The notes under the pieces are model-generated. The model was not told the DNA's origin and searched no databases. It worked only from the letters and a program-made list of their open reading frames with translations. Source: a bacterium (lineage in GTDB: Bacteria > Bacillota > Clostridia > Lachnospirales > Lachnospiraceae). Taken from it: DNA of 64,000 nucleotides. Within the stretch, counting starts at the first letter, position 1, and each line of letters starts with the position of its first letter. The position numbers were made by a program, and so were the translations under genes. This document shows, piece by piece, positions 8,050 to 16,941 of this stretch. The DNA lies in contig JAUNSO010000005.1 in NCBI GenBank assembly GCA_030539165.1, positions 52,790 to 116,789 of the forward strand. Reading direction: 5' to 3'.

Positions 8050-9417
8050 TCACTCCCCGAGTTTGTTTACCAGTTCCTTGAAGATTCTTCCACGTTCTTC
8101 GTAGTTTTTGAACATACCCCAGCTGGCACATGCCGGTGATAATAAAACCGCATCCCCCGCAGAGGCCTTTTCTGAAATATACGCCATAGCTTCTTCCAGA
8201 CTTTCTTCAAAGACAATGCTTTGAAAGCCGTGTGCCCTCGCACAGTCTGCAATGGCAGTTCTGGTCGCACCCAGCAGGATCAGTTCCTTGACCTTTCCGT
8301 CAAATGCCTCGATCCATTCATCATAGGTTGCTCCCTTGTCATATCCGCCGCCGATCAGGTATGTCGGCTTTACCATTGCCTGTATTCCTTTGATGGCTGC
8401 ATCTACATTGGTACCCTTGGAATCATTATAGTAGTCAACACCGCGTTTCGTCGCTACAAACTCGATTCTGTGTTCCACAGCATGAAAGACCTTCACTGCT
8501 GCAATGATGGTATCCATCGGAACCCCATATGCATCGGTCATTGCCATCGCTGCCATGATGTTCTCATAGCTGTGTGTGCCTAACAGCAATGTATCATGTA
8601 TATTCAGTAATGCTTCTGACACTCCGTTTGCAGCCTTATAGATGATGTCATCCTGTAAATAGAACCCGTCCTGCAGCGCTCTTGCTGAACTGAAGTATAC
8701 CACCTTCGCTTTTGTGTGTTCTCCGAAGGAACGCGTCACTTCATCTTCATAATTTAAGACAATTGTCTCATTTGCAGTCTGGTTCATTGCGATTTTTTCT
8801 TTGACTGCTATATAGTTTTCCAGTGAATGATGTCTGTCAATATGATCCGGAGTAATATTCAAAATAGCACTGACAGCCGGTCTGAACTGTTCTATCGTTT
8901 CCAGCTGAAAGCTGCTGATTTCTGCTACTGTTACAGAGTCAGGTGCCGTATTCAGAACCTCTCCCGTATATGGACTGCCGATGTTGCCCACGACAAATGT
9001 GTGTCCGTTTGCCGCCTGCATGATCTCACCTGTCAGAGCTGTTGTCGTTGTTTTTCCGTTTGTTCCGGTGATGGCGATCACATGCCCCTGTTCAAATGCA
9101 TAAGCAAGTTCGATCTCACCCCATACCTTGATGCCACGGCCTGCGAAGCGCCTGACAAATGTGCTGTCGACAGGAACCCCCGGACTCAGAACCAGACGTT
9201 CTATGGAGTTTTCCACGTCTTCCGGCAGCTCTCCAATGTATACAGGTACCTGTCGATCCGTACCCAGCTTCTCTCTGATATCGTCTGCGTTCAGTTTTTC
9301 ATTCCCGTCATACAGGATCGGGATTGCCTGTGCTTTTAACAGTAGCCTGACTGCACCGATACCGCTGATACCTGTACCGATTACCAGTACTGTCTGATTC
9401 TTCAATATGTTATTCAT
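8050..9417 (-). CDS. murD: UDP-N-acetylmuramoyl-L-alanine--D-glutamate ligase MurD
   Basis: ATP-dependent Mur ligase that adds D-Glu to UDP-MurNAc-L-Ala in the cytoplasm, 455 aa. An N-terminal Rossmann-like domain (VLVIGTGISGIGAVRLL) is followed by the central ATPase domain with the P-loop AITGTNGKTTTTAL (about residues 112-125). The C-terminal domain carries HRIEFV and YNDSKGTN motifs typical of MurD. It lies between mraY and ftsW with short gaps, as in most dcw clusters. Intact. Confidence 0.96.
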   Translation of the reverse strand: MNNILKNQTVLVIGTGISGIGAVRLLLKAQAIPILYDGNEKLNADDIREKLGTDRQVPVYIGELPEDVENSIERLVLSPGVPVDSTFVRRFAGRGIKVWGEIELAYAFEQGHVIAITGTNGKTTTTALTGEIMQAANGHTFVVGNIGSPYTGEVLNTAPDSVTVAEISSFQLETIEQFRPAVSAILNITPDHIDRHHSLENYIAVKEKIAMNQTANETIVLNYEDEVTRSFGEHTKAKVVYFSSARALQDGFYLQDDIIYKAANGVSEALLNIHDTLLLGTHSYENIMAAMAMTDAYGVPMDTIIAAVKVFHAVEHRIEFVATKRGVDYYNDSKGTNVDAAIKGIQAMVKPTYLIGGGYDKGATYDEWIEAFDGKVKELILLGATRTAIADCARAHGFQSIVFEESLEEAMAYISEKASAGDAVLLSPACASWGMFKNYEERGRIFKELVNKLGE

Positions 9418-9438
9418 ATGCTACCTCTGTTCAATCTA

Positions 9439-10395
9439 TTATAATGCCATCAGCCCGATCAGGCATAATACAGCCGTCACGATTGAAAATACCGCTACTA
9501 CTCTGGTTTCTGACCAGCCGCAAAGCTCAAAATGATGATGGATCGGTGCCATCTTGAAAATTCTCTTTCCACCTGATATCTTAAAATATCCCACCTGCAG
9601 CATAACAGAAACTACTTCCATCAGATAGATAAACGCAACGATCAGCAGGAACAACGGCATCTGCAGCACATATGCTGTGGCCGCCACAAAACCTCCCAGT
9701 GCCAATGAGCCGGTATCTCCCATAAAGACGCTTGCAGGATACACATTAAACAACAGGAACCCAAGCAGTGCTCCGACTACAGCCAGAGTGATCGGCTCGA
9801 TACCGCTGGAAACTCCGATTGCCACGACAGAGAAAAAGGTTGCGATCAGAACCGTTACACTGGATGCAAGACCGTCCAGACCATCTGTGAAATTTGCACC
9901 GTTGACAGTCCCCAGCACAACGATGAATAAAAGAGGTATGTTAAAGATTCCAAAATCAATGTATTGATCCGGCATAAAAGGGATCTTCATAGCGAGGTCT
10001 ATCTGTGCCACATTCACTACATAATATGCAAATACTCCGGTCACAACGATCTGCAGCAGCATCTTCTGCCATGCACGCAGTCCCATAGAGCGTTTCAGCA
10101 CCACCTTGATATAGTCATCCAGAAAGCCGATCAGGCCAAATCCAAGCGTCATAAATAAAATCGGCAGTATCTTGGGATCATTCCTGATATAAATCAAGGA
10201 TGTGATAACAACCGCACTCAGGATGATGACACCTCCCATTGTCGGAGTACCGCTTTTCTTTAAATGTGTCTGGGGTCCGTCATCCCGCACAGTCTGCCCC
10301 ACCTTCAGCTTCCTTAAATACGGAATCACAAATGGTCCGAGCAGTACACTGATCACAAATGCAATGATTACAGGAATAAAAATTGTATTGTTCAT
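9439..10395 (-). CDS. mraY: Phospho-N-acetylmuramoyl-pentapeptide-transferase MraY
   Basis: Integral membrane enzyme that makes lipid I from UDP-MurNAc-pentapeptide and undecaprenyl phosphate, 318 aa with about ten hydrophobic helices. The Asp motif FLDDYIKV (about residue 90), NFTDGLDGLA and the His-rich loop PIHHHFEL near the C-terminus are all present. It is co-oriented between the 582-aa PBP and murD. Confidence 0.96.
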   Translation of the reverse strand: MNNTIFIPVIIAFVISVLLGPFVIPYLRKLKVGQTVRDDGPQTHLKKSGTPTMGGVIILSAVVITSLIYIRNDPKILPILFMTLGFGLIGFLDDYIKVVLKRSMGLRAWQKMLLQIVVTGVFAYYVVNVAQIDLAMKIPFMPDQYIDFGIFNIPLLFIVVLGTVNGANFTDGLDGLASSVTVLIATFFSVVAIGVSSGIEPITLAVVGALLGFLLFNVYPASVFMGDTGSLALGGFVAATAYVLQMPLFLLIVAFIYLMEVVSVMLQVGYFKISGGKRIFKMAPIHHHFELCGWSETRVVAVFSIVTAVLCLIGLMAL

Positions 10396-10478
10396 CTTTT
10401 CACCTCTATATATACTTCTTTCGTGACCGAAGTCAGCCTAGGATAGTATAAGACTTTTCCTCAAATTTATCAACCGCT

Positions 10479-12227
10479 TTATTCCTCTGTATTCTCGGGT
10501 ATTTCGACTTGTTTCTCGATCTGCAGATACGGAAGGATATTCTCAAACAGTTCCCTCACGAGCGGTGCCGCTATCGTTCCCCCATAATAAATTCCCTTTG
10601 GATGATTGATGATCAGCAATACAAGAACCTGTGGATCATCCGTCGGTGCAAAACCGATAAAGGAAGATATATATTTGCCGCTTCCCCTTGGCAGTGTCTG
10701 ACTCGTTGCCGTTTTTCCTCCGATCATATAGCCCGGTACTGCTGCATTTCTCCCGGTGCCCTCTGATACGACCTTTTCCAGCATATACTGCATTTTTTCA
10801 GAGGTTTCAGACGATATGATCCTGACATGATCCTGATATTGAAATTCCTTGACAGTCTTTTGCTCCTGATCGAGCACCTCCATTGCAAAATGTGGAGTCA
10901 CTCTGGTTCCACCATTTACGATGGAGCTGACTGTTGTTGCCAGCTGGATCGGTGTGATCTGGAAGGACTGTCCGAAGGATACGGTTGCCAGCTCTACTAG
11001 CCCGATATTTTCTTTTTGGTGCATGATCGTACCCGCTTCTCCGGGCAAATCGATTCCCGTTTTCTGCAGCAGTCCAAACTTTCTGAAATAATCATAAAAA
11101 TCATTGGCTCCGATTCTAAGTCCCACTGCGACAAAGACCGGATTGCAGGAATTCATGGTTGCCTGCAGAAACGTCTGTGAACCATGACCTGCAATTTTAT
11201 GGCACCGGATCCTGCGATCCTCCACCACTGTATAGCCGGGGCAGTGAAATCCGTCGTCCATAGTGACAACTCCCGCCTCAAAGCCTGCAGCTGCCGTGAT
11301 GATCTTAAACGTCGAGCCCGGCTCATAGGTATCATTCATGCAGCCGTTACGCCACATCTGGTTCAAAAGATCCTGCTGGTCATCCGCGCTCAGTCCCGCA
11401 GTTTCCGTCTGCAGCGCATAGGGTTCATTCAGATTGAACTCGGGAACATTGACCATCGACAGCACTTCCCCGTCAGATGGATTCATGACAATCACGCTCA
11501 CACTGTCTGCCTGCTTTTGTACCATGGCCTTCTCAGCGATCTGCTGTGCATACTTCTGTATATTGATATCCATGCTGATTCGCAGATCATTTCCATCTAC
11601 CGGTTCTATCCGATCCTCACCAGCCTCTGGCAGTTCCACACCTCTCGCATCTGTCAGAGCTAATATCTTGCCGTTTTTTCCTTTCAGATACTCCTCATAG
11701 ATGACTTCCAGTCCAATGATTCCCTGATTGTCACCGCCTGTAAAGCCCAGGACCTTTGAAGCGCATTCCTCATATGGATAGTAACGTTTATAATCCTCAT
11801 CCACCTTAACACCTGACAAATTACACAGGCGGACGGCATCTCCTGTTTTTTTATCTACATTTGCCTTGACCCGTTCAATCGAAGATACTTTTTCCACTCT
11901 TTTTCTGACTGACTCTTCTGAAAGATTAAGCAGCTGTGAAAGTGTTGCGATCACTTTCTCAGGCTCTCTGATCTGGCTATGTATGACGGACACTGTGCAA
12001 ACCGTTCGGTTCGCTGCAAGCACCTCTCCATTCCGGTCCAGTATCCTGCCGCGCGCCGCCTTGATATCCCGTTCCCGTTCATGCAGTGCCTGTGCCTCAC
12101 TCGTATAATAATCTGAGCAGCAGATCATCAGGTACGTCAGCCGTCCCGTCAGAATCAGCAGTGCAATGATACAGGCGCATGTATAGAATACGATCTTTTT
12201 TCTGTATGCTGTTTTATTCCTTAACAT
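10479..12227 (-). CDS. Class B penicillin-binding protein (FtsI/SpoVD-type transpeptidase) with KTA in place of KTG
   Basis: Septal or spore-cortex D,D-transpeptidase, 582 aa, one N-terminal membrane anchor (about residues 12-32), a dimerisation domain and a transpeptidase domain. The active serine motif is YEPGSTFK (around residue 303) and the second motif SCN is present. The third box reads GGKTATSQTLPRG (around residue 504), so the usual KTG is KTA. No PASTA domain follows, unlike SpoVD of Bacillus. It is the second of two tandem class B PBPs, probably one for division and one for sporulation; which is which cannot be decided from sequence alone. Confidence 0.9.
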   Translation of the reverse strand: MLRNKTAYRKKIVFYTCACIIALLILTGRLTYLMICCSDYYTSEAQALHERERDIKAARGRILDRNGEVLAANRTVCTVSVIHSQIREPEKVIATLSQLLNLSEESVRKRVEKVSSIERVKANVDKKTGDAVRLCNLSGVKVDEDYKRYYPYEECASKVLGFTGGDNQGIIGLEVIYEEYLKGKNGKILALTDARGVELPEAGEDRIEPVDGNDLRISMDINIQKYAQQIAEKAMVQKQADSVSVIVMNPSDGEVLSMVNVPEFNLNEPYALQTETAGLSADDQQDLLNQMWRNGCMNDTYEPGSTFKIITAAAGFEAGVVTMDDGFHCPGYTVVEDRRIRCHKIAGHGSQTFLQATMNSCNPVFVAVGLRIGANDFYDYFRKFGLLQKTGIDLPGEAGTIMHQKENIGLVELATVSFGQSFQITPIQLATTVSSIVNGGTRVTPHFAMEVLDQEQKTVKEFQYQDHVRIISSETSEKMQYMLEKVVSEGTGRNAAVPGYMIGGKTATSQTLPRGSGKYISSFIGFAPTDDPQVLVLLIINHPKGIYYGGTIAAPLVRELFENILPYLQIEKQVEIPENTEE

Positions 12228-12307
12228 ACAATACCTCGTAAGAGCTGTTATAATAGCTTATTAACATTCTTACAAGGTTATGTATATTCCTTCAATATCA
12301 ATTCTCA

Positions 12308-14680
12308 TTACAGACCCTGCAGGTCTGAAACAGTCGTATCAATCGGCTGACCGGTCTGCGGATCTAAGACAAGCCCGGTAGATGGATCAATCGGATATCC
12401 TGTTGCTGGATCATACTGGATTTCGGGTTCCGGTGTTGGTGTCGGAGTTGTCTGCTCTCCGGATGTATCGCCTTCTGTTCCCTCTGTATTTTCCTCAGGT
12501 GCCGGGGTCGGGGTTGCCTGCTCTCCGGATGCTCCGGCTGAGAAGCTCTGCTGGGACTCCGCCAGTGCTGCCTGTTCTTCCTCGGTCAGTGTCTCTGTCT
12601 GATAAATCTTCATATAGGGCAGAACCTCTGTCAGGATATCCTTGGCCAGTACAGTTGCATACTTTGCATTTGGCTGATAGGCTACATTCGGTTCATCAAT
12701 GACAACATAAATAGCAAGCTGCGGATTTTCTGCCGGAGCAAATCCGATAAAGGAAACAACATAGTTTTCTGTTCCACGCGGATACTTTTCTGCTGTTCCG
12801 GTTTTACCGCCAATCAGATAACCTGCAGGACGTGCACTGTGGCCTGTACCATTGACAACAGCGCTGACACACATTTCTCTGATTTTATCTGATGTTTCAG
12901 ATGAAATGGTCTGCTTCAGTACACGAGGCTCTATGACCTCTACCGTGGCTCCGTCTGCCGTCAGGATCTCGCTGACCATATGCGGCTGATAATATTCACC
13001 ACCATTGATCAGAGAGCAAAAGCCTGTGATCATCTGTATCATAGTCGCATTGAAGCCCTGTCCAAAGGAGCCGATTGCAAGGTCAGTCGGTGTCATAGTA
13101 GACTCATCAAATACGACTGTTGTTGTCAGCGTCTCACCGGTCAGATCGATATTGGTCTTTAGTCCGAAATTAAATAATTTATTATATTTCACAAATGTAG
13201 AGCGGCCAATTGTCGCACCAATCTTCATCAATGCCACGTTACAGGACTGTTCTATCGCTCCGGTCAGAGTCAATGTACCATGTCCGAGTCTGTTATTACA
13301 ATGAATCTTGTGATCGCCCACTTCCATGACGCCATTGCATTCATAGGTTTCATTTCCGGTCAGCTCGCCTGTCTCCAGTCCTGCCGCGATTGTAAACGGC
13401 TTTGCTGTAGAGCCCGGCTCATAGGTATCCGAGATGCAGAAATTCTTCCAGAGGGCAGCCAGTGCTTCCATTTGTGCATCCTCTTTTGCTTTTGCCGCTT
13501 TCTCTTCCGCTGTCATTTCCTTGACTGCATTATCGGATACGCTGCCTCCACGTTCTGCTGCGACGTCAGCTAACTCATCATTTCCGGTTCCTCCTGCATG
13601 TTCAGGATTTGCTCCGTCTCCTTCAGGAGCCGTGTTTTCGTCTGTTCCCTCCGAATCGTCGGCCGGCGTTGTTCCGTCTGTGTTTTCTGAACTGTCTGCA
13701 GGTGTTGTTTCATCCGTATTTTCTGGATCTTCAGTCGTTTCTTCCTCAGGAAGCTTGATTCTGGATAAATCGCGTGGATTATTCAGATCATAAACCGGAT
13801 AGCTGGCCATAGCCAGTACTTCTCCATTGTTCGGATCCATGATGATGACACCTGTATTAGAGCTTCCTTCGCCCTCGCGGTATTCATCCTTATGTTCTTC
13901 ATTAAATGCAAGAATATGTTTTTCTACAATACTCTGTATGTTGACATCTAGTGTCGTCACAAGGGTTTGTCCATCCTCAGCCGACTTAATGGTTCGCTCC
14001 AGATTCTCATCGTCATTCAGATAACCGTACTCTCTTCCGTTGATTCCGTTCAGACGATCATTATAATACTCTTCCAGTCCATAGGTTCCGAGATTATCAC
14101 CCTGTACGAATCCAATCACATCGCACGCCAGAGTATCATACGGATACCTTCTCTGATAGTCATTTTCCAGCCAGATACCCTTCACATCCGGATACTCTGT
14201 TGTGTTTGCCAGAATTTCCATCAGGGAGCTGACACTGTCATAGGGCTGTTTCTTTGCCACGATACGATACTGGGACGTCGGATTATTGATCATATAATTT
14301 CTGATCTCTTCCTCTGTATACTCAAACTTTGCACCTGACTGCAGCAGTGTCCTGAGTGATGTTTCCAGATACTTTCCTTCCTCTGCCGTCATGGCCTTTG
14401 TATCAATGACAATATTATATACTTTTTCACTGACTGCTATTTTAGATCCTTTGCGGTCTACGATATCACCACGCTTGGCCGGTAACGTGATGCTGTCATA
14501 TTTCTGCTGAGACAAAACCTGTTTTTTATACTTTTCGCCATCGTTTCTGCTGATTTTCATCAGACGGAGATTTAACGCAGCAAAAGCCGCCAGTACCAAT
14601 ATAAACAGTACTACCAGCTTCTTTTGCATTTTTATAGAAAATTTCTGCTGTTGTTCCCCTTCTCGTTCCCTGCGTTTCAA
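12308..14680 (-). CDS. Class B penicillin-binding protein (FtsI-like) with acidic insert and repeat tail
   Basis: D,D-transpeptidase, 790 aa, with one membrane anchor (about residues 18-40). The start is TTG at 14680, with AGGAG 9 nt upstream. Motifs are canonical: YEPGSTAK (around 424), SCN, and GGKTGTAEKYPRG. Two additions stand out. A roughly 95-residue Thr/Glu/Asp/Ala-rich insert (about 310-405) with repeats of the type SENTDGTTPADD sits just before the active serine. A C-terminal tail of TPTPAPEE-like sequence ends in three copies of a DPxTGxPI-type unit. The protein follows the FtsL-like gene, fitting the divisome transpeptidase. Confidence 0.92.
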   Translation of the reverse strand: MKRREREGEQQQKFSIKMQKKLVVLFILVLAAFAALNLRLMKISRNDGEKYKKQVLSQQKYDSITLPAKRGDIVDRKGSKIAVSEKVYNIVIDTKAMTAEEGKYLETSLRTLLQSGAKFEYTEEEIRNYMINNPTSQYRIVAKKQPYDSVSSLMEILANTTEYPDVKGIWLENDYQRRYPYDTLACDVIGFVQGDNLGTYGLEEYYNDRLNGINGREYGYLNDDENLERTIKSAEDGQTLVTTLDVNIQSIVEKHILAFNEEHKDEYREGEGSSNTGVIIMDPNNGEVLAMASYPVYDLNNPRDLSRIKLPEEETTEDPENTDETTPADSSENTDGTTPADDSEGTDENTAPEGDGANPEHAGGTGNDELADVAAERGGSVSDNAVKEMTAEEKAAKAKEDAQMEALAALWKNFCISDTYEPGSTAKPFTIAAGLETGELTGNETYECNGVMEVGDHKIHCNNRLGHGTLTLTGAIEQSCNVALMKIGATIGRSTFVKYNKLFNFGLKTNIDLTGETLTTTVVFDESTMTPTDLAIGSFGQGFNATMIQMITGFCSLINGGEYYQPHMVSEILTADGATVEVIEPRVLKQTISSETSDKIREMCVSAVVNGTGHSARPAGYLIGGKTGTAEKYPRGTENYVVSFIGFAPAENPQLAIYVVIDEPNVAYQPNAKYATVLAKDILTEVLPYMKIYQTETLTEEEQAALAESQQSFSAGASGEQATPTPAPEENTEGTEGDTSGEQTTPTPTPEPEIQYDPATGYPIDPSTGLVLDPQTGQPIDTTVSDLQGL

Positions 14681-14692
14681 CGAAATAATCTC

Positions 14693-15175
14693 CTACTCAT
14701 CTATATCGATATATTGTCTCACATAATCGCCCTCTTCGCTGTTATATGTGACAATCTGATCTTCCTTTGCATACTGCATACCCAGTTCATCCATTGCCTG
14801 CTTCTTAATGGTTTCGATTCCGACAGAGCCCTTGATTCTGCTCTCTGTTTCGTCATTTTCCGTTTTGAGTTCATTGTAGCGGCTCTCCAGGACAGCAATG
14901 TTTTTCACTCTGTTTGTTATATCGGACTGCAGCTGTAAATACTGAATACAAAAATAGCCTGTTACAATCATTGCCAGCGTAAGAAATAAGATATACCCCG
15001 GATTCATATTAGCTGCTTTTTCCCGGTTCTTTCTGGTCGTATTGCTCAGTCTTTTTGGTGCTTTGGTTCTCTCTCCGGCAGGTATATATTCCGGCTGTAC
15101 CTTTCTGACTGTATTTCCATCTACATAGGTGTCTCTTCTGTATGAAGTTTGTCTTCCCTGACGTCTTGTTGCCAT
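14693..15175 (-). CDS. FtsL-like bitopic cell division protein
   Basis: A 160-aa protein with a long basic cytoplasmic N-terminus (residues 1-57), one membrane helix (about 59-79) and an extracytoplasmic coiled coil (about 80-120). This is the architecture and map position (between rsmH and the PBP genes) of FtsL/FtsL-like divisome subunits. Sequence similarity to FtsL is weak in the whole class, so the call rests mainly on topology and synteny. The stop codon is TAG. Confidence 0.8.
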   Translation of the reverse strand: MATRRQGRQTSYRRDTYVDGNTVRKVQPEYIPAGERTKAPKRLSNTTRKNREKAANMNPGYILFLTLAMIVTGYFCIQYLQLQSDITNRVKNIAVLESRYNELKTENDETESRIKGSVGIETIKKQAMDELGMQYAKEDQIVTYNSEEGDYVRQYIDIDE

Positions 15176-15216
15176 ACTGCAACCTCCCCCTATTTTTCAC
15201 TCTTCATGAAAGAGAC

Positions 15217-16164
15217 TTACTGGTCATTCCGTTCAAATACCCTCAGTTTTGCGCTCTTTGACCGGCTGTTTTCTTCCATTTCCGCCTCACTCGGAAGAAT
15301 TGGTTTTCTGGTGACCACTCGTCCTTTTGATACGTTGCCACATACGCATACCGGAAAATCCGGTGGACACGTGCAGGGATTTTCATTTTTTTTGAAAATC
15401 GTCTTGACGATCCTGTCTTCCAGAGAATGAAATGTGATAATGCAGATTCTTCCTCCCGGATTTAGCAGTGCGATCATATCATCCAGTGTATCCCGTAATA
15501 CATCCAATTCCTGATTGAGTTCAATGCGAATTGCCTGAAATGTTTTTTTTGCCGGATGTCCCATCGTCTTTTGAACCTTCATCGGTATGGCTGCCTTAAT
15601 AACCTCTACCAGCTCTCCTGTCGATGTGATTTCTTTTTGTCCTCTGGCTTTTACGATGTGTTTTGCGATATTCTTGGCGAACTGATCCTCGCCATAATCT
15701 CTGATGATACGGTAAAGCTCCATCTCAGAGTAACCATTGATGATATCCTTTGCCGTCATTTCATTTCTTCTGTCCATCCTCATATCAAGAGGCGCGTCTT
15801 CTTTATAGCTAAAGCCTCTCTCCACGGTGTCTATCTGGTAGGAGGATACTCCAAGATCCAGTACGATCCCGTCTACTCTGTCGATTCCAACATGCTGCAG
15901 TTCTTCTCTGATGTTGCAGTAATTGCTTCTGATGTAAGTGATATTCCTGGTCGTTTCAAATTCCTTCAGACGGCTTCCGGCGGCTTGAAGCGCCGCGTCG
16001 TCTTGATCTATCCCTATGAATCTCCCCAGATTCGATAGCCTTTGCAAGACCTCGTAAGCATGTCCGCCGCCGCCTAATGTTCCATCAACATAGGTTCCCT
16101 CGGGACGGATGCTCAAATTCTCGATTGTCTCGCCTAACAATACAGATTTGTGTTCAAAGCTCAT
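15217..16164 (-). CDS. rsmH: 16S rRNA (cytosine(1402)-N(4))-methyltransferase RsmH (MraW)
   Basis: SAM-dependent methyltransferase for N4 of C1402 in the 30S decoding centre, 315 aa. The start is placed at the ATG of [12 protein letters not shown] (16164) because AGAGG lies 8 nt upstream; the frame stays open to 16185. The SAM-binding [14 protein letters not shown] and the family motif [12 protein letters not shown] are present. The C-terminal half carries a [13 protein letters not shown] cysteine cluster common in this family. Second gene of the dcw operon, 32 bp after mraZ. Confidence 0.96.
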   Translation of the reverse strand: MSFEHKSVLLGETIENLSIRPEGTYVDGTLGGGGHAYEVLQRLSNLGRFIGIDQDDAALQAAGSRLKEFETTRNITYIRSNYCNIREELQHVGIDRVDGIVLDLGVSSYQIDTVERGFSYKEDAPLDMRMDRRNEMTAKDIINGYSEMELYRIIRDYGEDQFAKNIAKHIVKARGQKEITSTGELVEVIKAAIPMKVQKTMGHPAKKTFQAIRIELNQELDVLRDTLDDMIALLNPGGRICIITFHSLEDRIVKTIFKKNENPCTCPPDFPVCVCGNVSKGRVVTRKPILPSEAEMEENSRSKSAKLRVFERNDQ

Positions 16165-16196
16165 AGTCCATACCTCTTTCCCCAAATTGGTCTTTC

Positions 16197-16628
16197 CTAT
16201 ATTCCGAGCCCCAAATCTGCCATTCTCTCTGCGATTCCGTCCATGTCTTCATAGACTGCCTCGCCTAAGTAACGTTCTTTGCTCCAAACTTCAATTCTGC
16301 TGCCGACGCCGGCAAGTACTGTATCCTTGTCAAGTCCTGCGAATTCCCTTAAATTCGCCGGAAGAAGGATACGGCCTTGCTTGTCCACCTCGACACTTGC
16401 TGCTCCTGCTAAGAAGAATCTCACAAACTGTCTTGCGTCTTTGCTGGTAAGTGGTAATCCCTTGAGTGTCTCTTCGAAAGCCTGCCATTCTTCGTTATCA
16501 TACACAAAAAGGCATCCGTCCAAACCCTTCGTAACAACAAATTCGTCCCCTAGCTGTTCTCTGAACTTTGACGGAATAATGAGTCTGCCCTTAGCATCGA
16601 TTGTATGGTTGTATTCACCCATGAACAT
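16197..16628 (-). CDS. mraZ: Transcriptional regulator MraZ
   Basis: DNA-binding repressor of the dcw operon, 143 aa. The start is the ATG of [15 protein letters not shown] (16628), with AAGGTG 7 nt upstream; the open frame to 16673 overlaps the operator repeats and is not used. Two SpoVT/AbrB-like MraZ domains are visible ([13 protein letters not shown] at the N-terminus and [17 protein letters not shown] in the second half). MraZ forms a ring and binds short direct repeats in its own promoter, which are seen here at 16669-16705. First gene of the cluster; the stop is TAG. Confidence 0.95.
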   Translation of the reverse strand: MFMGEYNHTIDAKGRLIIPSKFREQLGDEFVVTKGLDGCLFVYDNEEWQAFEETLKGLPLTSKDARQFVRFFLAGAASVEVDKQGRILLPANLREFAGLDKDTVLAGVGSRIEVWSKERYLGEAVYEDMDGIAERMADLGLGI

Positions 16629-16668
16629 AACGAAGCACCTTCTCATTTCTTCCTTGGTCTTTGCTGAC

Positions 16669-16705
16669 ACCACTTTCTACCACTTGGCACCACTTTTCAC
16701 CACTT
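16669..16705 (-). promoter_or_regulatory. MraZ operator: four AAGTGGT boxes at 10-bp period
   Basis: On the minus strand AAGTGGT occurs at 16699-16705, 16689-16695, 16679-16685 and 16669-16675, exactly 10 bp apart with variable 3-bp linkers. They lie just downstream of the -10 of the mraZ promoter. Direct repeats of this kind (AAAGTG-type with 3-nt linkers in Mollicutes, TGGG-type in E. coli) are the established MraZ target. Confidence 0.85.
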
Positions 16706-16713
16706 ATGAGTAA

Positions 16714-16742
16714 ATATTAACCCCTTTTTGATAAAAATGCAA
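16714..16742 (-). promoter_or_regulatory. Promoter of the mraZ (dcw) operon
   Basis: Minus-strand TTGCAT (16737-16742), a 17-bp spacer and TAATAT (16714-16719). The expected transcription start falls at about 16707, right at the edge of the MraZ boxes, so bound MraZ would block initiation or early elongation. Confidence 0.75.
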
Positions 16743-16760
16743 CCTTTTTTTATGATTTAA

Positions 16761-16791
16761 GCAAATAAAAAACGCCCGATTTACGGGCGTT
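16761..16791 (-). terminator. Rho-independent terminator downstream of ychF
   Basis: A perfect 8-bp stem AACGCCCG/CGGGCGTT with a 5-nt loop (16771-16791), followed on the minus strand by TTTTATTTGC. It separates the ychF transcript from the mraZ promoter. Confidence 0.85.
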
Positions 16792-16941
16792 TCAAGCGTT
16801 TTTACAGGCATATGGCACAAGATGTTGTGTCGTTTGTGATTCATGCTTTGTTTTGTATCAATATATAGTTTTTATTGAAATTTCTGTGAATCCATAAAAT
16901 AATAGGGTTCTGTTTCCCCTGCAGCATTTGATTGGTGATGA

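Noticed and set aside
11184..11663. 159-aa plus-strand ORF
   Set aside because: Antisense shadow of the 582-aa PBP gene.
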